From contig JAUXPP010000088.1 of assembly GCA_030683705.1 (NCBI GenBank), positions 1-34,877 on the forward strand: 34,877 nt of DNA. Reading direction: 5' to 3'. Position numbers and translations under genes: made by a program. How positions within the stretch are numbered: position 1 is the stretch's first letter; each line of letters begins with the position of its first letter. A model generated the notes under the pieces. It was not told the origin of the DNA and did not search any database. It saw only the letters and a list, made by a program, of their open reading frames with translations. This document shows, one piece after another, positions 7,960 to 16,709 of the stretch. The DNA is from Polaromonas sp. (GTDB lineage Bacteria > Pseudomonadota > Gammaproteobacteria > Burkholderiales > Burkholderiaceae_C).

Positions 7960-8103
7960 GCCTTGCGTTCTACACCGGCACGGGCGCCCCGGCTGCAGCC
8001 GGTATTAAGTTACTGCCGCCCCGGTAATTGATGACTGACGCGCCGCATGCTGCGGCCTACCATGGGTTCTGCCTTAGTTCTCCTCGCGGAGCAGGAAGCC
8101 ATC

Positions 8104-8895
8104 ATGTCACGAGCCGCTTTTGCCCTTTTTGCCAGTGTGTTGTTGAATGCCGTGATGCCGGCCACGGCGGCCGACATCGTGGCCCATCGCCAGGGGGTGC
8201 TGATCCAGGGAAGCATCCAGAAGGGCGACTACGCCAGGATCGTCCAGTTTGTCCGCCATCCCGACAATTTCGGGCGTTTTGCACGCTCTGTTTTCCTCGA
8301 CTCTCCCGGCGGCGACCTGGTCGAGACCGTGAAGATCGCGCACCTGCTCGAGCAGAGTTATGCGGCGACACATGTGGAGCCCGGCGCCCGTTGCTACAGC
8401 GCCTGCTTCATCCTGTGGATGAGCGGTGTCAGCCGCAATGTATCCCAGGGCGGAACCCTGGGCGTGCATCGCATCCACGTGAAAGTCGATGGCCAGCCCA
8501 TGGACCCTGGGTCCGAGCGTTTTGCGAGCATTGCGCGCCGCGTCGAGTACTACATGGCAGGACTGGGCACGCCACGCACCATCCTGGACAAGATGAACGC
8601 CACCGCATCGGCGAGCATGTTTGTCATTAGCCCACGCTGGCTGGCCGAGCAGCGCCTGCTGGCCGCTGTGTCCTACCGCCGCGGGTTTATCGATGCCGCC
8701 CAGACGCAGTGCGGGCCCGAGCCCTATGCGGCCGCCGTCAGCGCCACCGCAGCCATGAGTGACGACGAAGCCCGGCGCTGGACATCGGCGGTCAGGAACT
8801 GGATCCACTGTGCCGACGGTGTGCGCGCCAGCAGCCAGCAACTGGACGGCGTGCGCATCGCCGCGTTGCTCGACGAGCCGGACGCGAGCCACTGA
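8104..8895 (+). CDS. Periplasmic ClpP-like (COG3904-type) protein
   Basis: The 263-residue protein begins with a signal peptide (cleavage after about residue 23, PATAA-D). The mature part has a ClpP/crotonase-type fold signature: VFLDSPGGDLVETVKIAHLLE, then ARCYSACFILWMSG with candidate nucleophile Ser99 flanked by Cys97 and Cys101, then GTLGVHRIHV with a candidate catalytic His. This pattern matches predicted periplasmic proteins of the COG3904 type. AGGAAG precedes ATG 8104 by a normal spacing. The C-terminal 70 residues are variable and carry two further cysteines, perhaps a disulfide. Protease activity is inferred from fold resemblance only. It faces the GMC oxidoreductase gene tail to tail. 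Confidence 0.75.
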   Translation: MSRAAFALFASVLLNAVMPATAADIVAHRQGVLIQGSIQKGDYARIVQFVRHPDNFGRFARSVFLDSPGGDLVETVKIAHLLEQSYAATHVEPGARCYSACFILWMSGVSRNVSQGGTLGVHRIHVKVDGQPMDPGSERFASIARRVEYYMAGLGTPRTILDKMNATASASMFVISPRWLAEQRLLAAVSYRRGFIDAAQTQCGPEPYAAAVSATAAMSDDEARRWTSAVRNWIHCADGVRASSQQLDGVRIAALLDEPDASH

Positions 8896-8954
8896 GGCAA
8901 CCGTGCGTCGTGGCCTGCCAGGGGTCGCGAGCACAGGCAGTCAGCGAAGGGGTT

Positions 8955-10700
8955 CTAGATACCCTGCTGAATCCACTGCGCGGCTTTTTCCGCAATCATC
9001 AGTGTTGGTGAGTTGGTGTTGCCGCTGGTGATCAGTGGCATCACGCCGGCATCGACGACACGCAAGCCCTGGATGCCGCGCACCCGCAGGTGCGGGTCCA
9101 CCACCGCCATGCCGTCGTCCGCCCGCCCCATTCTGGTGGTGCCGACCGGGTGGAAAATCGTGGTCGCGATGTCGCCGGCCAGCCGCGCCAGGTCGTCGTC
9201 GCTCTGGAACTGCACGCCGGGGCGGAACTCCTCAGGCTGCCAGCCCGCCAGCGCGCCCTGGCCGACGATGCGGCGCGTGATGCGCAGCGAGTCGGCCGCG
9301 ACCTTCCGGTCTTCGGCAGTGCTCAAATAGTTGGGGGCAATCGCCGGCGCGTCCTCGAAGCGCGCGCTCTTGATCTGTACCGAGCCCCGGCTCGTGGGGT
9401 TCAGGTTGCAGACGCTGGCGGTGAAGGCGTTGAAGCGGTGCAGCGGCTCACCGAAGGCATCCAGCGACAGCGGTTGCACGTGGTATTCGATGTTGGGCCA
9501 GGGCTGGTCCGGCGAGCTGCGTGTGAAAGCGCCCAGTTGCGACGGTGCCATGCTCATCGGTCCGGTGCGCCGCAGCGCGTATTCGAGGCCGATTTTGGCC
9601 TTGCCCCAGAACGAGCTGCCCAGGGTATTGAGGGTGAAGTTTGTCGCCCGGCTGCCGGCCAGTGCATTGACCTTGTAGACCGAGCGGATCTGCAAATGGT
9701 CCTGCAGGTTGGCGCCCACGCCCGGCAGGTCGACCCGCACCGGGATGCCGTGCTGCTGCAGCAGCGCCGCCGGGCCGATCCCGGAGAGCTGCAGGATTTG
9801 CGGCGAACCTATGCTGCCGGCACTCAGGATCACCTCGCCGATGAAGCTGTCTCCACGTGTGACACGCACCGTGGTGGTTTCCTTGCCGGTGCGGACCTCC
9901 ACGCCGCTGCAGCGCTGGCTGCCGTCATCCTGGCGCTCGATGATGAGTTTGCCGACTTGCGCGCGGGTCCACACCTCGAGGTTGGGCCGGCCGTCGCAGG
10001 CGGGCCGCAAAAAGGCCTTGGCCGTGTTCCAGCGCCAGCCGGCTTTCTGGTTGACCTCGAAGTAAGCCACGCCCTCGTTGTTGCCGCTGTTGAAGTCATC
10101 GGTGGCGGGGATGCCAGCCTGCTGGGCCGCGGCGGAAAAGGCATCCAGGATGTCCCAGCGCAGGCGCTGCTTTTCCACCCGCCATTCCCCGCCCGCTTTG
10201 GGCAAACCGCCGCTGTGGCTGTGCTGGCTGCTGTGCCCATGCAGGCGCCGGAAGTTCTCATTGACAGCTGCTGCGGCCGCGCCTTTGGGAATGTCGAGCT
10301 TGTAGTGGTCCTCGTGCTGGCGGAAGGCCGGCAGGACCTTGTCCCAGCGCCAGTCGTCCTCGCCGGTCAGGGCCGCCCACTGGTCGTAGTCGCGCGCCTG
10401 GCCGCGCATGTAAATCATGCCGTTGATGCTGGAGCAGCCGCCCAGGGTCTTGCCGCGCGGGTAACGCAGGCTGCGCCCGTTCAGGCCCGCGTCGGGCTCG
10501 GTGTGGTAGAGCCAGTCGGTGCGCGGGTTGCCGATGCAGTACAGGTAACCGACCGGCACATGGATCCAGTGGTAGTCGTCCTTGCGCCCGGCCTCGATCA
10601 GCAGCACACGTTTGGACGCGTCGGCGCTGAGCCGGTTGGCCAGCAGGCAACCCGCCGTGCCGGCGCCGACGATGATGTAGTCAAACGTGTTGTCGCTCAT
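8955..10700 (-). CDS. GMC-family FAD-dependent oxidoreductase (choline dehydrogenase-like)
   Basis: The 581-residue flavoprotein oxidises an alcohol to an aldehyde with FAD. It shows the N-terminal dinucleotide-binding motif VGAGTAGCLLANRL (residues 11-24), the first GMC signature RGKTLGGCSSINGMIYMRG (near 84-102), the second signature GSIGSPQILQLSGIG (near 296-310), catalytic His517 in HPVGTTRMG, and the partner Asn in SGNTNSP (near 561). It lies downstream of and in line with an MmsA-type dehydrogenase and a divergent LysR gene. HpdH, the 3-hydroxypropionate dehydrogenase of pseudomonads, is a GMC protein with the same neighbours, so this gene may be hpdH-like; choline or other alcohols cannot be excluded. 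Confidence 0.92.
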   Translation of the reverse strand: MSDNTFDYIIVGAGTAGCLLANRLSADASKRVLLIEAGRKDDYHWIHVPVGYLYCIGNPRTDWLYHTEPDAGLNGRSLRYPRGKTLGGCSSINGMIYMRGQARDYDQWAALTGEDDWRWDKVLPAFRQHEDHYKLDIPKGAAAAAVNENFRRLHGHSSQHSHSGGLPKAGGEWRVEKQRLRWDILDAFSAAAQQAGIPATDDFNSGNNEGVAYFEVNQKAGWRWNTAKAFLRPACDGRPNLEVWTRAQVGKLIIERQDDGSQRCSGVEVRTGKETTTVRVTRGDSFIGEVILSAGSIGSPQILQLSGIGPAALLQQHGIPVRVDLPGVGANLQDHLQIRSVYKVNALAGSRATNFTLNTLGSSFWGKAKIGLEYALRRTGPMSMAPSQLGAFTRSSPDQPWPNIEYHVQPLSLDAFGEPLHRFNAFTASVCNLNPTSRGSVQIKSARFEDAPAIAPNYLSTAEDRKVAADSLRITRRIVGQGALAGWQPEEFRPGVQFQSDDDLARLAGDIATTIFHPVGTTRMGRADDGMAVVDPHLRVRGIQGLRVVDAGVMPLITSGNTNSPTLMIAEKAAQWIQQGI

Positions 10701-10783
10701 GCTTGTTGTCTCGTTGTTGTTGTTTTTTTTGTTGAATCAGCCTATGCAGAGCCATCTGGCCCCTGCGTGCCTCAAGCCAGCGC

Positions 10784-10866
10784 GGGTCCGGCTTTGCCGG
10801 CCCGCAGATGGCGCCCCCTTTGGGGGCTGAGGAGCCGCGGCTCCAAGCCTGCCTGCGCAGGCTTGG
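10784..10866. repeat. Cluster of GC-rich hairpins between mmsA and the GMC gene
   Basis: Within the 232-base gap, four palindromes follow each other: CCGGC-ttt-GCCGG (10788-10800), GCCCCC-ttt-GGGGGC (10813-10827), GAGCCGCGGCTC (10832-10843) and CCAAGCCTGC-ctgc-GCAGGCTTGG (10843-10866, perfect ten-base stem). No U-run follows any of them on either strand. They resemble the dispersed hairpin elements elsewhere in the window and may stabilise or attenuate the minus-strand transcript linking the two enzymes. Confidence 0.65.
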
Positions 10867-10932
10867 ACGGCTCCGAAGAGTCGCCGCTTCTGGCGGTGGC
10901 ACCGGGCATGGAGGCCGCTTCGGGGGGGGAAC

Positions 10933-12474
10933 CTATTTCGCGGTAGGCATCACGAATTCCGCGCCCTTGCCGATGCTCTCCGGCCAGCGCTGCATGATGG
11001 ACTTCTGCTTGGTGTAGAAACGCACGCCTTCCTCACCGTAGGCATGCATGTCGCCGAACAAACTTTTCTTCCAGCCGCCAAAGCCGTGCCAGGCCATGGG
11101 CACCGGGATAGGCACATTGATGCCGACCATGCCGACCTCGATGCGGCGGCTGAACTCACGCGCCACATTGCCGTCGCGCGTGAAGCAGCTCACCCCGTTG
11201 CCGAACTCGTGGGCGTTGATCAGCGCCACCGCTTCCTTGAGGTCCTTGACGCGCACGCAGGACAGCACCGGGCCGAAGATTTCTTCCCGGTAAATTTTCA
11301 TCTCGGGCGTCACGTGGTCGAACAGCGTGCCGCCCATCCAGAAACCGGCATCGCAACCCTTGCCGGCATCCTTGCCGGTGAAGCCGCGGCCGTCCACCAG
11401 CAGCTTCGCGCCTTCCTTGACACCCTGTTCGATATAGCCGGTGATGCGGCTGTGCGCTGCAGCGGTGACGATGGGACCCATCTCGGCCGCCAGGTTCTCG
11501 CCATCCAGCACTTTCAGGGTTTTGGCGCGTTCGACCAGCTTGGGGATCAGCCGCTCGGCCGCGTCACCCACCAGCACCGCCACCGAGATCGCCATGCAGC
11601 GCTCGCCGGCCGAGCCGTAACCGGCGCCTATCAACGCATCGACCGCCTGGTCGATGTCGGCATCGGGCATGACCACCATGTGGTTTTTAGCGCCACCCAG
11701 GGCCTGCACACGTTTGCCGTGGCGCGCGCCGGTCTCGTAGATGTAGTTGGCAATCGGCGTGGAGCCCACGAAAGACACCGCCTTGACGTCCGGATGGACC
11801 AGCAGCGCATCGACCGCCTCCTTGTCGCCCTGCACCACGTTGAAGACGCCGTCGGGCAGGCCGGCCTGCTTGAGCAGTTCGGCGATGTACAAGCTGGGGC
11901 TGGGGTCGATCGGGCTGGGCTTGAGCACAAAGCAGTTGCCGGCCGCAATCGCCACCGGGAACATCCACATGGGCACCATCACCGGGAAGTTGAAAGGCGT
12001 GATGCCGGCGACCACGCCCAGCGGCTGGCGCAGGGTCCAGTTGTCGATGCCGGTGGAGACCTGGTCGGTGAAGTCGCCCTTGAGCAGTTGCGGGATGCCG
12101 CAGGCGAACTCGACGATGTCGATGCCGCGCGAGACCTCGCCCTGGGCATCGGTGAACACCTTGCCGTGTTCGGCGGTGATCATGTGGGCCAGCGTGTCCT
12201 TGTTCTGGTTGAGCAGCTCGAGGAACTTGAACATCACGCGGGCGCGGCGGATCGGCGGCGTGTCGGCCCAGGCCGGGAAGGCGGCCAGGCCGGCGGCCAC
12301 GGCGGCATCGACCTCCGCCGCATTGGCCAGCGCGACCCGGCCCGTGACGGCGCCGGTGGCGGGGTTGAAGACGTCCTGGCTGCGGCCGGACTGGCCTGCG
12401 ACCGGGCGGCCGTTGATCGCGTGGCCTATGCCCTGGACAGCAGGGTTCATATTTGGGTGGCTCATATCATTCAT
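10933..12474 (-). CDS. mmsA: CoA-acylating (methyl)malonate-semialdehyde dehydrogenase
   Basis: MmsA converts malonate or methylmalonate semialdehyde, with NAD and CoA, to acetyl-CoA or propionyl-CoA and CO2. The 513-residue protein has the family's N-terminal Rossmann region with TPFNFP (Asn162), [11 protein letters not shown] near 237-247, and the nucleophile Cys293 in SAGERCMA, the hallmark of the CoA-dependent members. The start at 12474 follows GGAG with seven-base spacing; an open extension further upstream has none. The gene is divergent from a LysR regulator and upstream of a GMC alcohol dehydrogenase, which together would take 3-hydroxypropionate to acetyl-CoA. Valine or inositol catabolism is the alternative, but no other genes of those routes are nearby. 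Confidence 0.92.
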   Translation of the reverse strand: MNDMSHPNMNPAVQGIGHAINGRPVAGQSGRSQDVFNPATGAVTGRVALANAAEVDAAVAAGLAAFPAWADTPPIRRARVMFKFLELLNQNKDTLAHMITAEHGKVFTDAQGEVSRGIDIVEFACGIPQLLKGDFTDQVSTGIDNWTLRQPLGVVAGITPFNFPVMVPMWMFPVAIAAGNCFVLKPSPIDPSPSLYIAELLKQAGLPDGVFNVVQGDKEAVDALLVHPDVKAVSFVGSTPIANYIYETGARHGKRVQALGGAKNHMVVMPDADIDQAVDALIGAGYGSAGERCMAISVAVLVGDAAERLIPKLVERAKTLKVLDGENLAAEMGPIVTAAAHSRITGYIEQGVKEGAKLLVDGRGFTGKDAGKGCDAGFWMGGTLFDHVTPEMKIYREEIFGPVLSCVRVKDLKEAVALINAHEFGNGVSCFTRDGNVAREFSRRIEVGMVGINVPIPVPMAWHGFGGWKKSLFGDMHAYGEEGVRFYTKQKSIMQRWPESIGKGAEFVMPTAK

Positions 12475-12548
12475 TGTCAGTCTCCATGGGTATCTGCAGA
12501 GACTACCGGACTCAAGCGGGACGCGCCACTTTGAATTTCTCAACGGTG

Positions 12549-12567
12549 TTATAAATATTCCTAATAA
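12549..12567 (+). promoter_or_regulatory. Candidate LysR operator in the mmsA-lysR intergenic region
   Basis: TTAT, eleven bases, ATAA is an inverted repeat of the T-N11-A type bound by LysR regulators. It sits in the only AT-rich part of the 92-base divergent region and its last base is the A of the LysR start codon. A TATAAC -10-like hexamer for mmsA (minus strand, 12553-12548) overlaps it. Such placement would suit autorepression. Confidence 0.4.
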
Positions 12568-13547
12568 TGGACATCCAGACTCTCCGGATCTTTGCGGCCG
12601 TGGCCCGGGAGGGCAACCTCTCACGCGCCGCTGACAAACTGGCCCTGACCCAGCCCGCGGTCAGCCTGCAAATCAAGGGCCTGCAAGCGGCCACCGGCCT
12701 GACCCTGTTCACGCGCAGCGCGCAGGGCATGAACCTGACGCGGGATGGCGCCGCCCTGCTGCCGCTGGCCGACAAGGTGCTGGCCGCACAGGCGGACTTC
12801 AAAAACGCCGCCGCCGGCCTGCACACCCAGGTGCGCGGCCGGCTGCGCATAGGCACCATCCTCGATCCCGAGTTCACCCGGCTGGGGGCTTTTTTGAAGG
12901 TGCTGGTGGAAACCGCGCCGCAGGTGGAGACCGAGTTGCGCCAGGCCATGAGCGGGGACGTGCTGGCGCAGATCGACAGCGGTGAACTCGATGTGGGTTT
13001 TTACCTCGGTGCGCCCGGACCGGCCCGGCCCGGTCCTCCGGGTTCTGAAACAAATCGGGCGGCAGCCCTTTCCAGACGAGCGCAGCAAGCTATGAATTCA
13101 GGAGCAAGCCGGTCCCATGATCTGGCGCCCCAGTTTGCGGTCCGGGAGTTGATGCACTTCACTTACCGCGTGCTGGCGCCGGCCGGCTGGGGGCCGCGGG
13201 TGCTGGGCCGGGACTGGAAGGCACTGGCGGCCTTGCCATGGATTGCCACGCCACCGGCGTCCGCCCACCACCGCCTGCTGGCCAGCGTGTTCGAACCGCT
13301 GGGTGTGGAGCCGAGGCGCGTGGCGCTGGTGGACCAGGAGGCGTCCATGCTGGATCTGGTCAAGTCCGGCGTCGGTCTGAGCCTGGTGCGCGATTCGATT
13401 GCGATGCGCGAGTCGCAGTCCGCCGGCATGGTGATTGCCGACCAGGTCAGCCTGCAAAGTGTGCTGGGCTTCGTCAGCCTTCAGTCGCAGCGCCACGCGC
13501 CGGTGGTGGCCAAGGCCTGGCAGGCGCTGGATGCGGTCTGGTCCTGA
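12567..13547 (+). CDS. LysR-family transcriptional regulator with a repeat-encoded insert
   Basis: The 326-residue regulator has the standard winged-helix N-terminus ([19 protein letters not shown], then [19 protein letters not shown], residues 1-41) and an effector-binding domain from about residue 90. It probably controls the divergent mmsA-GMC genes; in pseudomonads the 3-hydroxypropionate regulator HpdR has this arrangement. Oddly, about residues 153-188, between [10 protein letters not shown] and [13 protein letters not shown], are a Pro/Ala/Arg-rich segment. Its centre (160-181) is read from a dispersed family A repeat at 13044-13109, kept in frame. The segment falls where the two effector subdomains normally cross over, so the protein may be altered in ligand response or inactive. 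Confidence 0.9.
   Translation: MDIQTLRIFAAVAREGNLSRAADKLALTQPAVSLQIKGLQAATGLTLFTRSAQGMNLTRDGAALLPLADKVLAAQADFKNAAAGLHTQVRGRLRIGTILDPEFTRLGAFLKVLVETAPQVETELRQAMSGDVLAQIDSGELDVGFYLGAPGPARPGPPGSETNRAAALSRRAQQAMNSGASRSHDLAPQFAVRELMHFTYRVLAPAGWGPRVLGRDWKALAALPWIATPPASAHHRLLASVFEPLGVEPRRVALVDQEASMLDLVKSGVGLSLVRDSIAMRESQSAGMVIADQVSLQSVLGFVSLQSQRHAPVVAKAWQALDAVWS
13044..13109 (-). repeat. Family A dispersed repeat, inside the LysR gene
   Basis: In family orientation (minus strand) it reads CATAGCTTGCTGCGCTCGTC followed by a GGAAAGGGCTG block and CGATTTG, closely matching the copy at 17931-17990. It adds about 22 codons to the LysR gene without a stop or frameshift. Confidence 0.75.
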
Positions 13548-13610
13548 CAGCCGCCTGTGGCCCATCGCATCAGGCTGGATGGCCGGCGCTGTAGGACAGG
13601 AGGACGGCCG

Positions 13611-13622
13611 TTTGGCGCCAAA
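13611..13622. promoter_or_regulatory. Perfect 12-base palindrome upstream of the lipid-transporter operon
   Basis: TTTGGCGCCAAA is a perfect palindrome in the 194-base region between the LysR gene and the MCE transporter operon, 120 bases before the permease start. It could be an operator, but no flanking promoter was convincing and no regulator can be named. The rest of the gap shows no clear feature. Confidence 0.25.
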
Positions 13623-13741
13623 TGCCTGTAGCCGCGCAGCAGGGTGCTGGATTACCATGGGCTTCACCCGGCTTCTGCGGCGCGCCTGCGCAGGGGCATG
13701 CCTCATGGTCAAATTTCCCGAGCACACGCACCATCACATCC

Positions 13742-14896
13742 ATGCCATCTCCGGAGGAAATCGCTGCAGGCGAATCCGCCCCGCACATTGATTCCCAGGA
13801 TTCGCCCGAAGGCGCGTCCTGCCGGGTGCTGGGCTTCTGGACTGCCGGCGAGCTGACGGCGCGCCCGGTCTGGGAGGCGCTGACCGCCGCGCTGAAGGCG
13901 CAGGGCAGCGATGCCGGCCGCATCGTGCGCTGGGATTTGCGCGGCATCGACCAGCTCGATCACCTGGGCGCGCAGGTGTTGTGGGACCACTGGGGCCGGC
14001 AATGGCCTGAAAACATCGAGATCGGCGAGGCGCAGCGCGCGGTGCTGGATCGCGTCGCCGAATTCAGCGTGGATCGGCCCGTCGTGCCCGCGCCAGGTTT
14101 CAAGCAGGGCTTTCTCAAGCTCGGAGAAGGCCTGCTGTCTGTCGTCCACCACTTCACCGATCTGGTGGCGCTGGTGGGGCGGCTGATGCTCAACCTGGTG
14201 AAGCTGGCCAAACGGCCGGGCGAAGGCCCGTGGCGCGACCTGTCCGGCCACCTGTACCACATTGGCGCCACCGCCTTGCCGATCACCGCGCTGGTCGGCT
14301 TCCTGATCGGCGTCGTGCTGGCTTACCTGATCTCACAGCAGCTCAAGCAGTTCGGCGCCGACGCCTTCATCGTCAACATCCTGGGCATTTCGCTGATCCG
14401 CGAACTCGGCCCGGTGCTGGCCGCCATCCTGATCGCCGGACGTTCCGGCTCGGCCATCACCGCACAGATCGGTGTGATGCGCGTGACCGAGGAGCTCGAC
14501 GCCATGCGGGTGATGGGCATCGCCCACAGCTACCGGCTGGTGATGCCGCGGGCGCTGGCGCTGGCGGTGGTGATGCCGCTGATCAGCGTCTGGACCACGA
14601 TTTCCGCGCTGGTGGGCGGCATGCTGGCTGCAGACCTGGCCATGGGCATCACGCCCTCGTTTTTCATCAACGCGCTGCCGGCCGCGGTGGACGCCGCCAA
14701 CCTGACGCTGGCCACCGCCAAGTCGGTGGTGTTCGGCGTGCTGATCGCGCTGATCGGTTGTCACTTCGGGTTGCGCGTCAAGCCCAACACCGAAAGCCTG
14801 GGCCAGGGCACGACCGCCTCGGTCGTGACCTCGATCACCGTGGTGATCCTGGTCGATGCACTGTTTGCCGTGTTGTTCAAGAACGTGGGGACCTGA
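13742..14896 (+). CDS. MlaE-family ABC permease with N-terminal STAS-like domain
   Basis: This is the membrane subunit of an MCE-type ABC transporter that moves phospholipid or other lipids between the membranes. The 384-residue protein has a cytoplasmic STAS-like domain (about residues 20-115, with VRWDLRGIDQLDHLGAQVLW) fused to an MlaE permease domain with several membrane segments. The permease motif RELGPVLAAILIAGRSGSA, followed by MRVTEELDAM, is the family hallmark that contacts the ATPase. The start at ATG 13742 has no strong ribosome-binding site. It overlaps the ATPase gene by one base (TGATG). The STAS fusion is common in Gram-negative orthologues outside the classical E. coli Mla system. 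Confidence 0.9.
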   Translation: MPSPEEIAAGESAPHIDSQDSPEGASCRVLGFWTAGELTARPVWEALTAALKAQGSDAGRIVRWDLRGIDQLDHLGAQVLWDHWGRQWPENIEIGEAQRAVLDRVAEFSVDRPVVPAPGFKQGFLKLGEGLLSVVHHFTDLVALVGRLMLNLVKLAKRPGEGPWRDLSGHLYHIGATALPITALVGFLIGVVLAYLISQQLKQFGADAFIVNILGISLIRELGPVLAAILIAGRSGSAITAQIGVMRVTEELDAMRVMGIAHSYRLVMPRALALAVVMPLISVWTTISALVGGMLAADLAMGITPSFFINALPAAVDAANLTLATAKSVVFGVLIALIGCHFGLRVKPNTESLGQGTTASVVTSITVVILVDALFAVLFKNVGT

Positions 14897-15723
14897 TGCA
14901 ACACGCGGCTCCAGCGACTCGCCAGAACTCCGATGCCGCAGACGTGGTGGTCGACATCGCCGGCCTGTCCACCGTCTTCACCAACGGCGACAAGCAGTCG
15001 GTGGTGCACAAGGACCTGGACCTGACGATACAGCGCGGCGAGTTTCTGTCGCTGGTCGGCGGCTCGGGCACCGGCAAGACGGTGCTGCTGCGCCAGATGC
15101 TGGGGCTGGAGCAGCCCACCACCGGCGAGATCACGGTGCTGGGCAAGCCGGCGGCCGAACTCGGCAAGCGCGGCGCAGCGCAGCGTGTCGGCATGTTGTT
15201 CCAGCAGGGCGCGCTGTTTTCGGCCTTCACGGTACTGGAGAACATCGCCTTTCCGCTGCGCGAGCTCAAGACCCTGCCGGACGCGCTGATCTACGAGGCA
15301 GCCATGGTCAAGCTGCAGATGGTCGGGCTGGCGCCCGAACACGCCGACAAGATGCCCAGCGATTTGTCCGGCGGCATGGTCAAGCGCGTGTCGCTGGCCC
15401 GGGCCCTGATCATGGACCCGCCGCTGTTGCTGCTCGACGAGCCGACCGCCGGTCTGGACCCGGACAGTTCGGACAGTTTTTGCGCATTGCTGCGCGCGCT
15501 GCACAAGGGCATGGGCCTGACGGTGGTGATGGTCACGCACGACCTCGACACCCTGTTCGAGCTCAGCACCCGCATCGCCGTGCTGGCCGACCAGAAGGTG
15601 ATCGTCAGCGGTCCGCCGCGCGAGGTGATTGCTTTTCCGCATCCTTTTATCCGCAACTTTTTCCTCGGGGAACGCGGCCAGCGGGCCATGGAGTTGCTGC
15701 GCGAGTATCCGTTTACTGTATGA
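14896..15723 (+). CDS. MlaF-family ABC transporter ATPase
   Basis: This cytoplasmic ATPase powers the MCE lipid transporter. The 275-residue protein carries Walker A GGSGTGKT (near residues 55-62), the Q-loop MLFQQGALFSAFTVLEN, the ABC signature LSGGM followed by VKRVSLARAL, Walker B LLLLDEPTAGLDP and the switch His in MVTHDLDT. The shortened LSGGM signature and the FSAFTVLEN sequence are typical of MlaF/Mkl ATPases. The N-terminal twenty residues are variable. Its start codon overlaps the permease stop, so the two are translationally coupled; the MCE gene follows after 32 bases. Confidence 0.93.
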   Translation: MQHAAPATRQNSDAADVVVDIAGLSTVFTNGDKQSVVHKDLDLTIQRGEFLSLVGGSGTGKTVLLRQMLGLEQPTTGEITVLGKPAAELGKRGAAQRVGMLFQQGALFSAFTVLENIAFPLRELKTLPDALIYEAAMVKLQMVGLAPEHADKMPSDLSGGMVKRVSLARALIMDPPLLLLDEPTAGLDPDSSDSFCALLRALHKGMGLTVVMVTHDLDTLFELSTRIAVLADQKVIVSGPPREVIAFPHPFIRNFFLGERGQRAMELLREYPFTV

Positions 15724-15755
15724 GGTACCTCGAAGAGGTAGTAAGGACTTAAAAA

Positions 15756-16709
15756 ATGGAAAACAAAGCCCATGCCCTGGCCGCCGGCGCGTTTGTGCTG
15801 GTGGTTGCCGCCCTGCTGGCGCTGCTGGCGGTCTGGCTGACCCGCGACAACGGCGAACGCAACCTCTATGAGTTGTCCACGCGCGAGACCATCTCCGGCC
15901 TGCAGCCGCAGGCGCAGGTGCGTTTTCGCGGCGTGCCGGTCGGCAAGGTCGAGTTCATCGGCTTCGACCACAAGACCGCCGGCAATGTGCTGATCCGCAT
16001 CTCGGTCGAGGTCGGCACACCGCTGACCCAGTCCACCTTTGCCACCATCAGTTCCCAGGGCGTCACCGGCCTCGGCTTCATCCAGCTCGAGGACGACGGC
16101 CCCTCCACCGTGGCGCTGGTGCCCAACGACGACGACCCGCCGCGCATTCCGCTCAAGCCCGGGCTGCTGGACAAGCTGCTGAACAAGAGCGAGGTCATCA
16201 TGGACCAGGTCGAGGCCGCCAGCACCAAGCTCAACAAGCTGCTGGGCGACGGCAACCAGGAGGCGCTGATGAGTGCGGTCAACAATTTCAGCCAGGCCGC
16301 CGACAGCATCAACAAGGTGGTGCTGAAGATGGATCCGGTGGTGTCCAGCCTGCCCAAACTGAGCCAGGAAGCCAGCGCGACCATGAAGTCGCTCAAGACC
16401 GCGGCCGACGATGTCTCCAAAACTGCCACCAGCGTGACGGCCACCGCCGAACGCCTGAATGCCAAGGGCGGCCCCATCGACAAGGTGGCCGAAGGTGGCG
16501 CGGCGCTGGCGGCCACGGTCGAGACCTTCAGCGCCGCGACCCTGCCGCGGCTGGGCGAGGTGGCCGAGGAAACCGCCCGCGCCATGCGCCAGCTCCGGCG
16601 CACCGTCAATGCGGTGGATGACAACCCGCAGTCGCTGATTTTTGGCAATGGCCCGCCCACACCCGGTCCGGGTGAAAAAGGCTTCACCGCTCCCGGAGGA
16701 AAACCATGA
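15756..16709 (+). CDS. MCE domain (MlaD-family) lipid-binding protein
   Basis: This is the periplasmic substrate-channel subunit, anchored in the inner membrane. The 317-residue protein has one N-terminal membrane segment (about residues 9-29), a single MCE domain (about 36-115, with VRFRGVPVGKVEFIGF and TISSQGVTGLGFIQLED), and a long alpha-helical C-terminal part (about 130-290) rich in Ala, Lys and Ser that should form a coiled-coil tube on hexamer formation. It is much longer than E. coli MlaD (about 180 residues), with the extra length in the helical region. Its TGA overlaps the next start (ATGA). Function as in Mla/Pqi/Let-type systems is inferred from the family. Confidence 0.92.
   Translation: MENKAHALAAGAFVLVVAALLALLAVWLTRDNGERNLYELSTRETISGLQPQAQVRFRGVPVGKVEFIGFDHKTAGNVLIRISVEVGTPLTQSTFATISSQGVTGLGFIQLEDDGPSTVALVPNDDDPPRIPLKPGLLDKLLNKSEVIMDQVEAASTKLNKLLGDGNQEALMSAVNNFSQAADSINKVVLKMDPVVSSLPKLSQEASATMKSLKTAADDVSKTATSVTATAERLNAKGGPIDKVAEGGAALAATVETFSAATLPRLGEVAEETARAMRQLRRTVNAVDDNPQSLIFGNGPPTPGPGEKGFTAPGGKP

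Noticed and set aside
9090..10946. A 618-residue open frame opposite the GMC oxidoreductase
   Set aside because: The opposite strand codes a complete GMC protein with all motifs; this frame has none.
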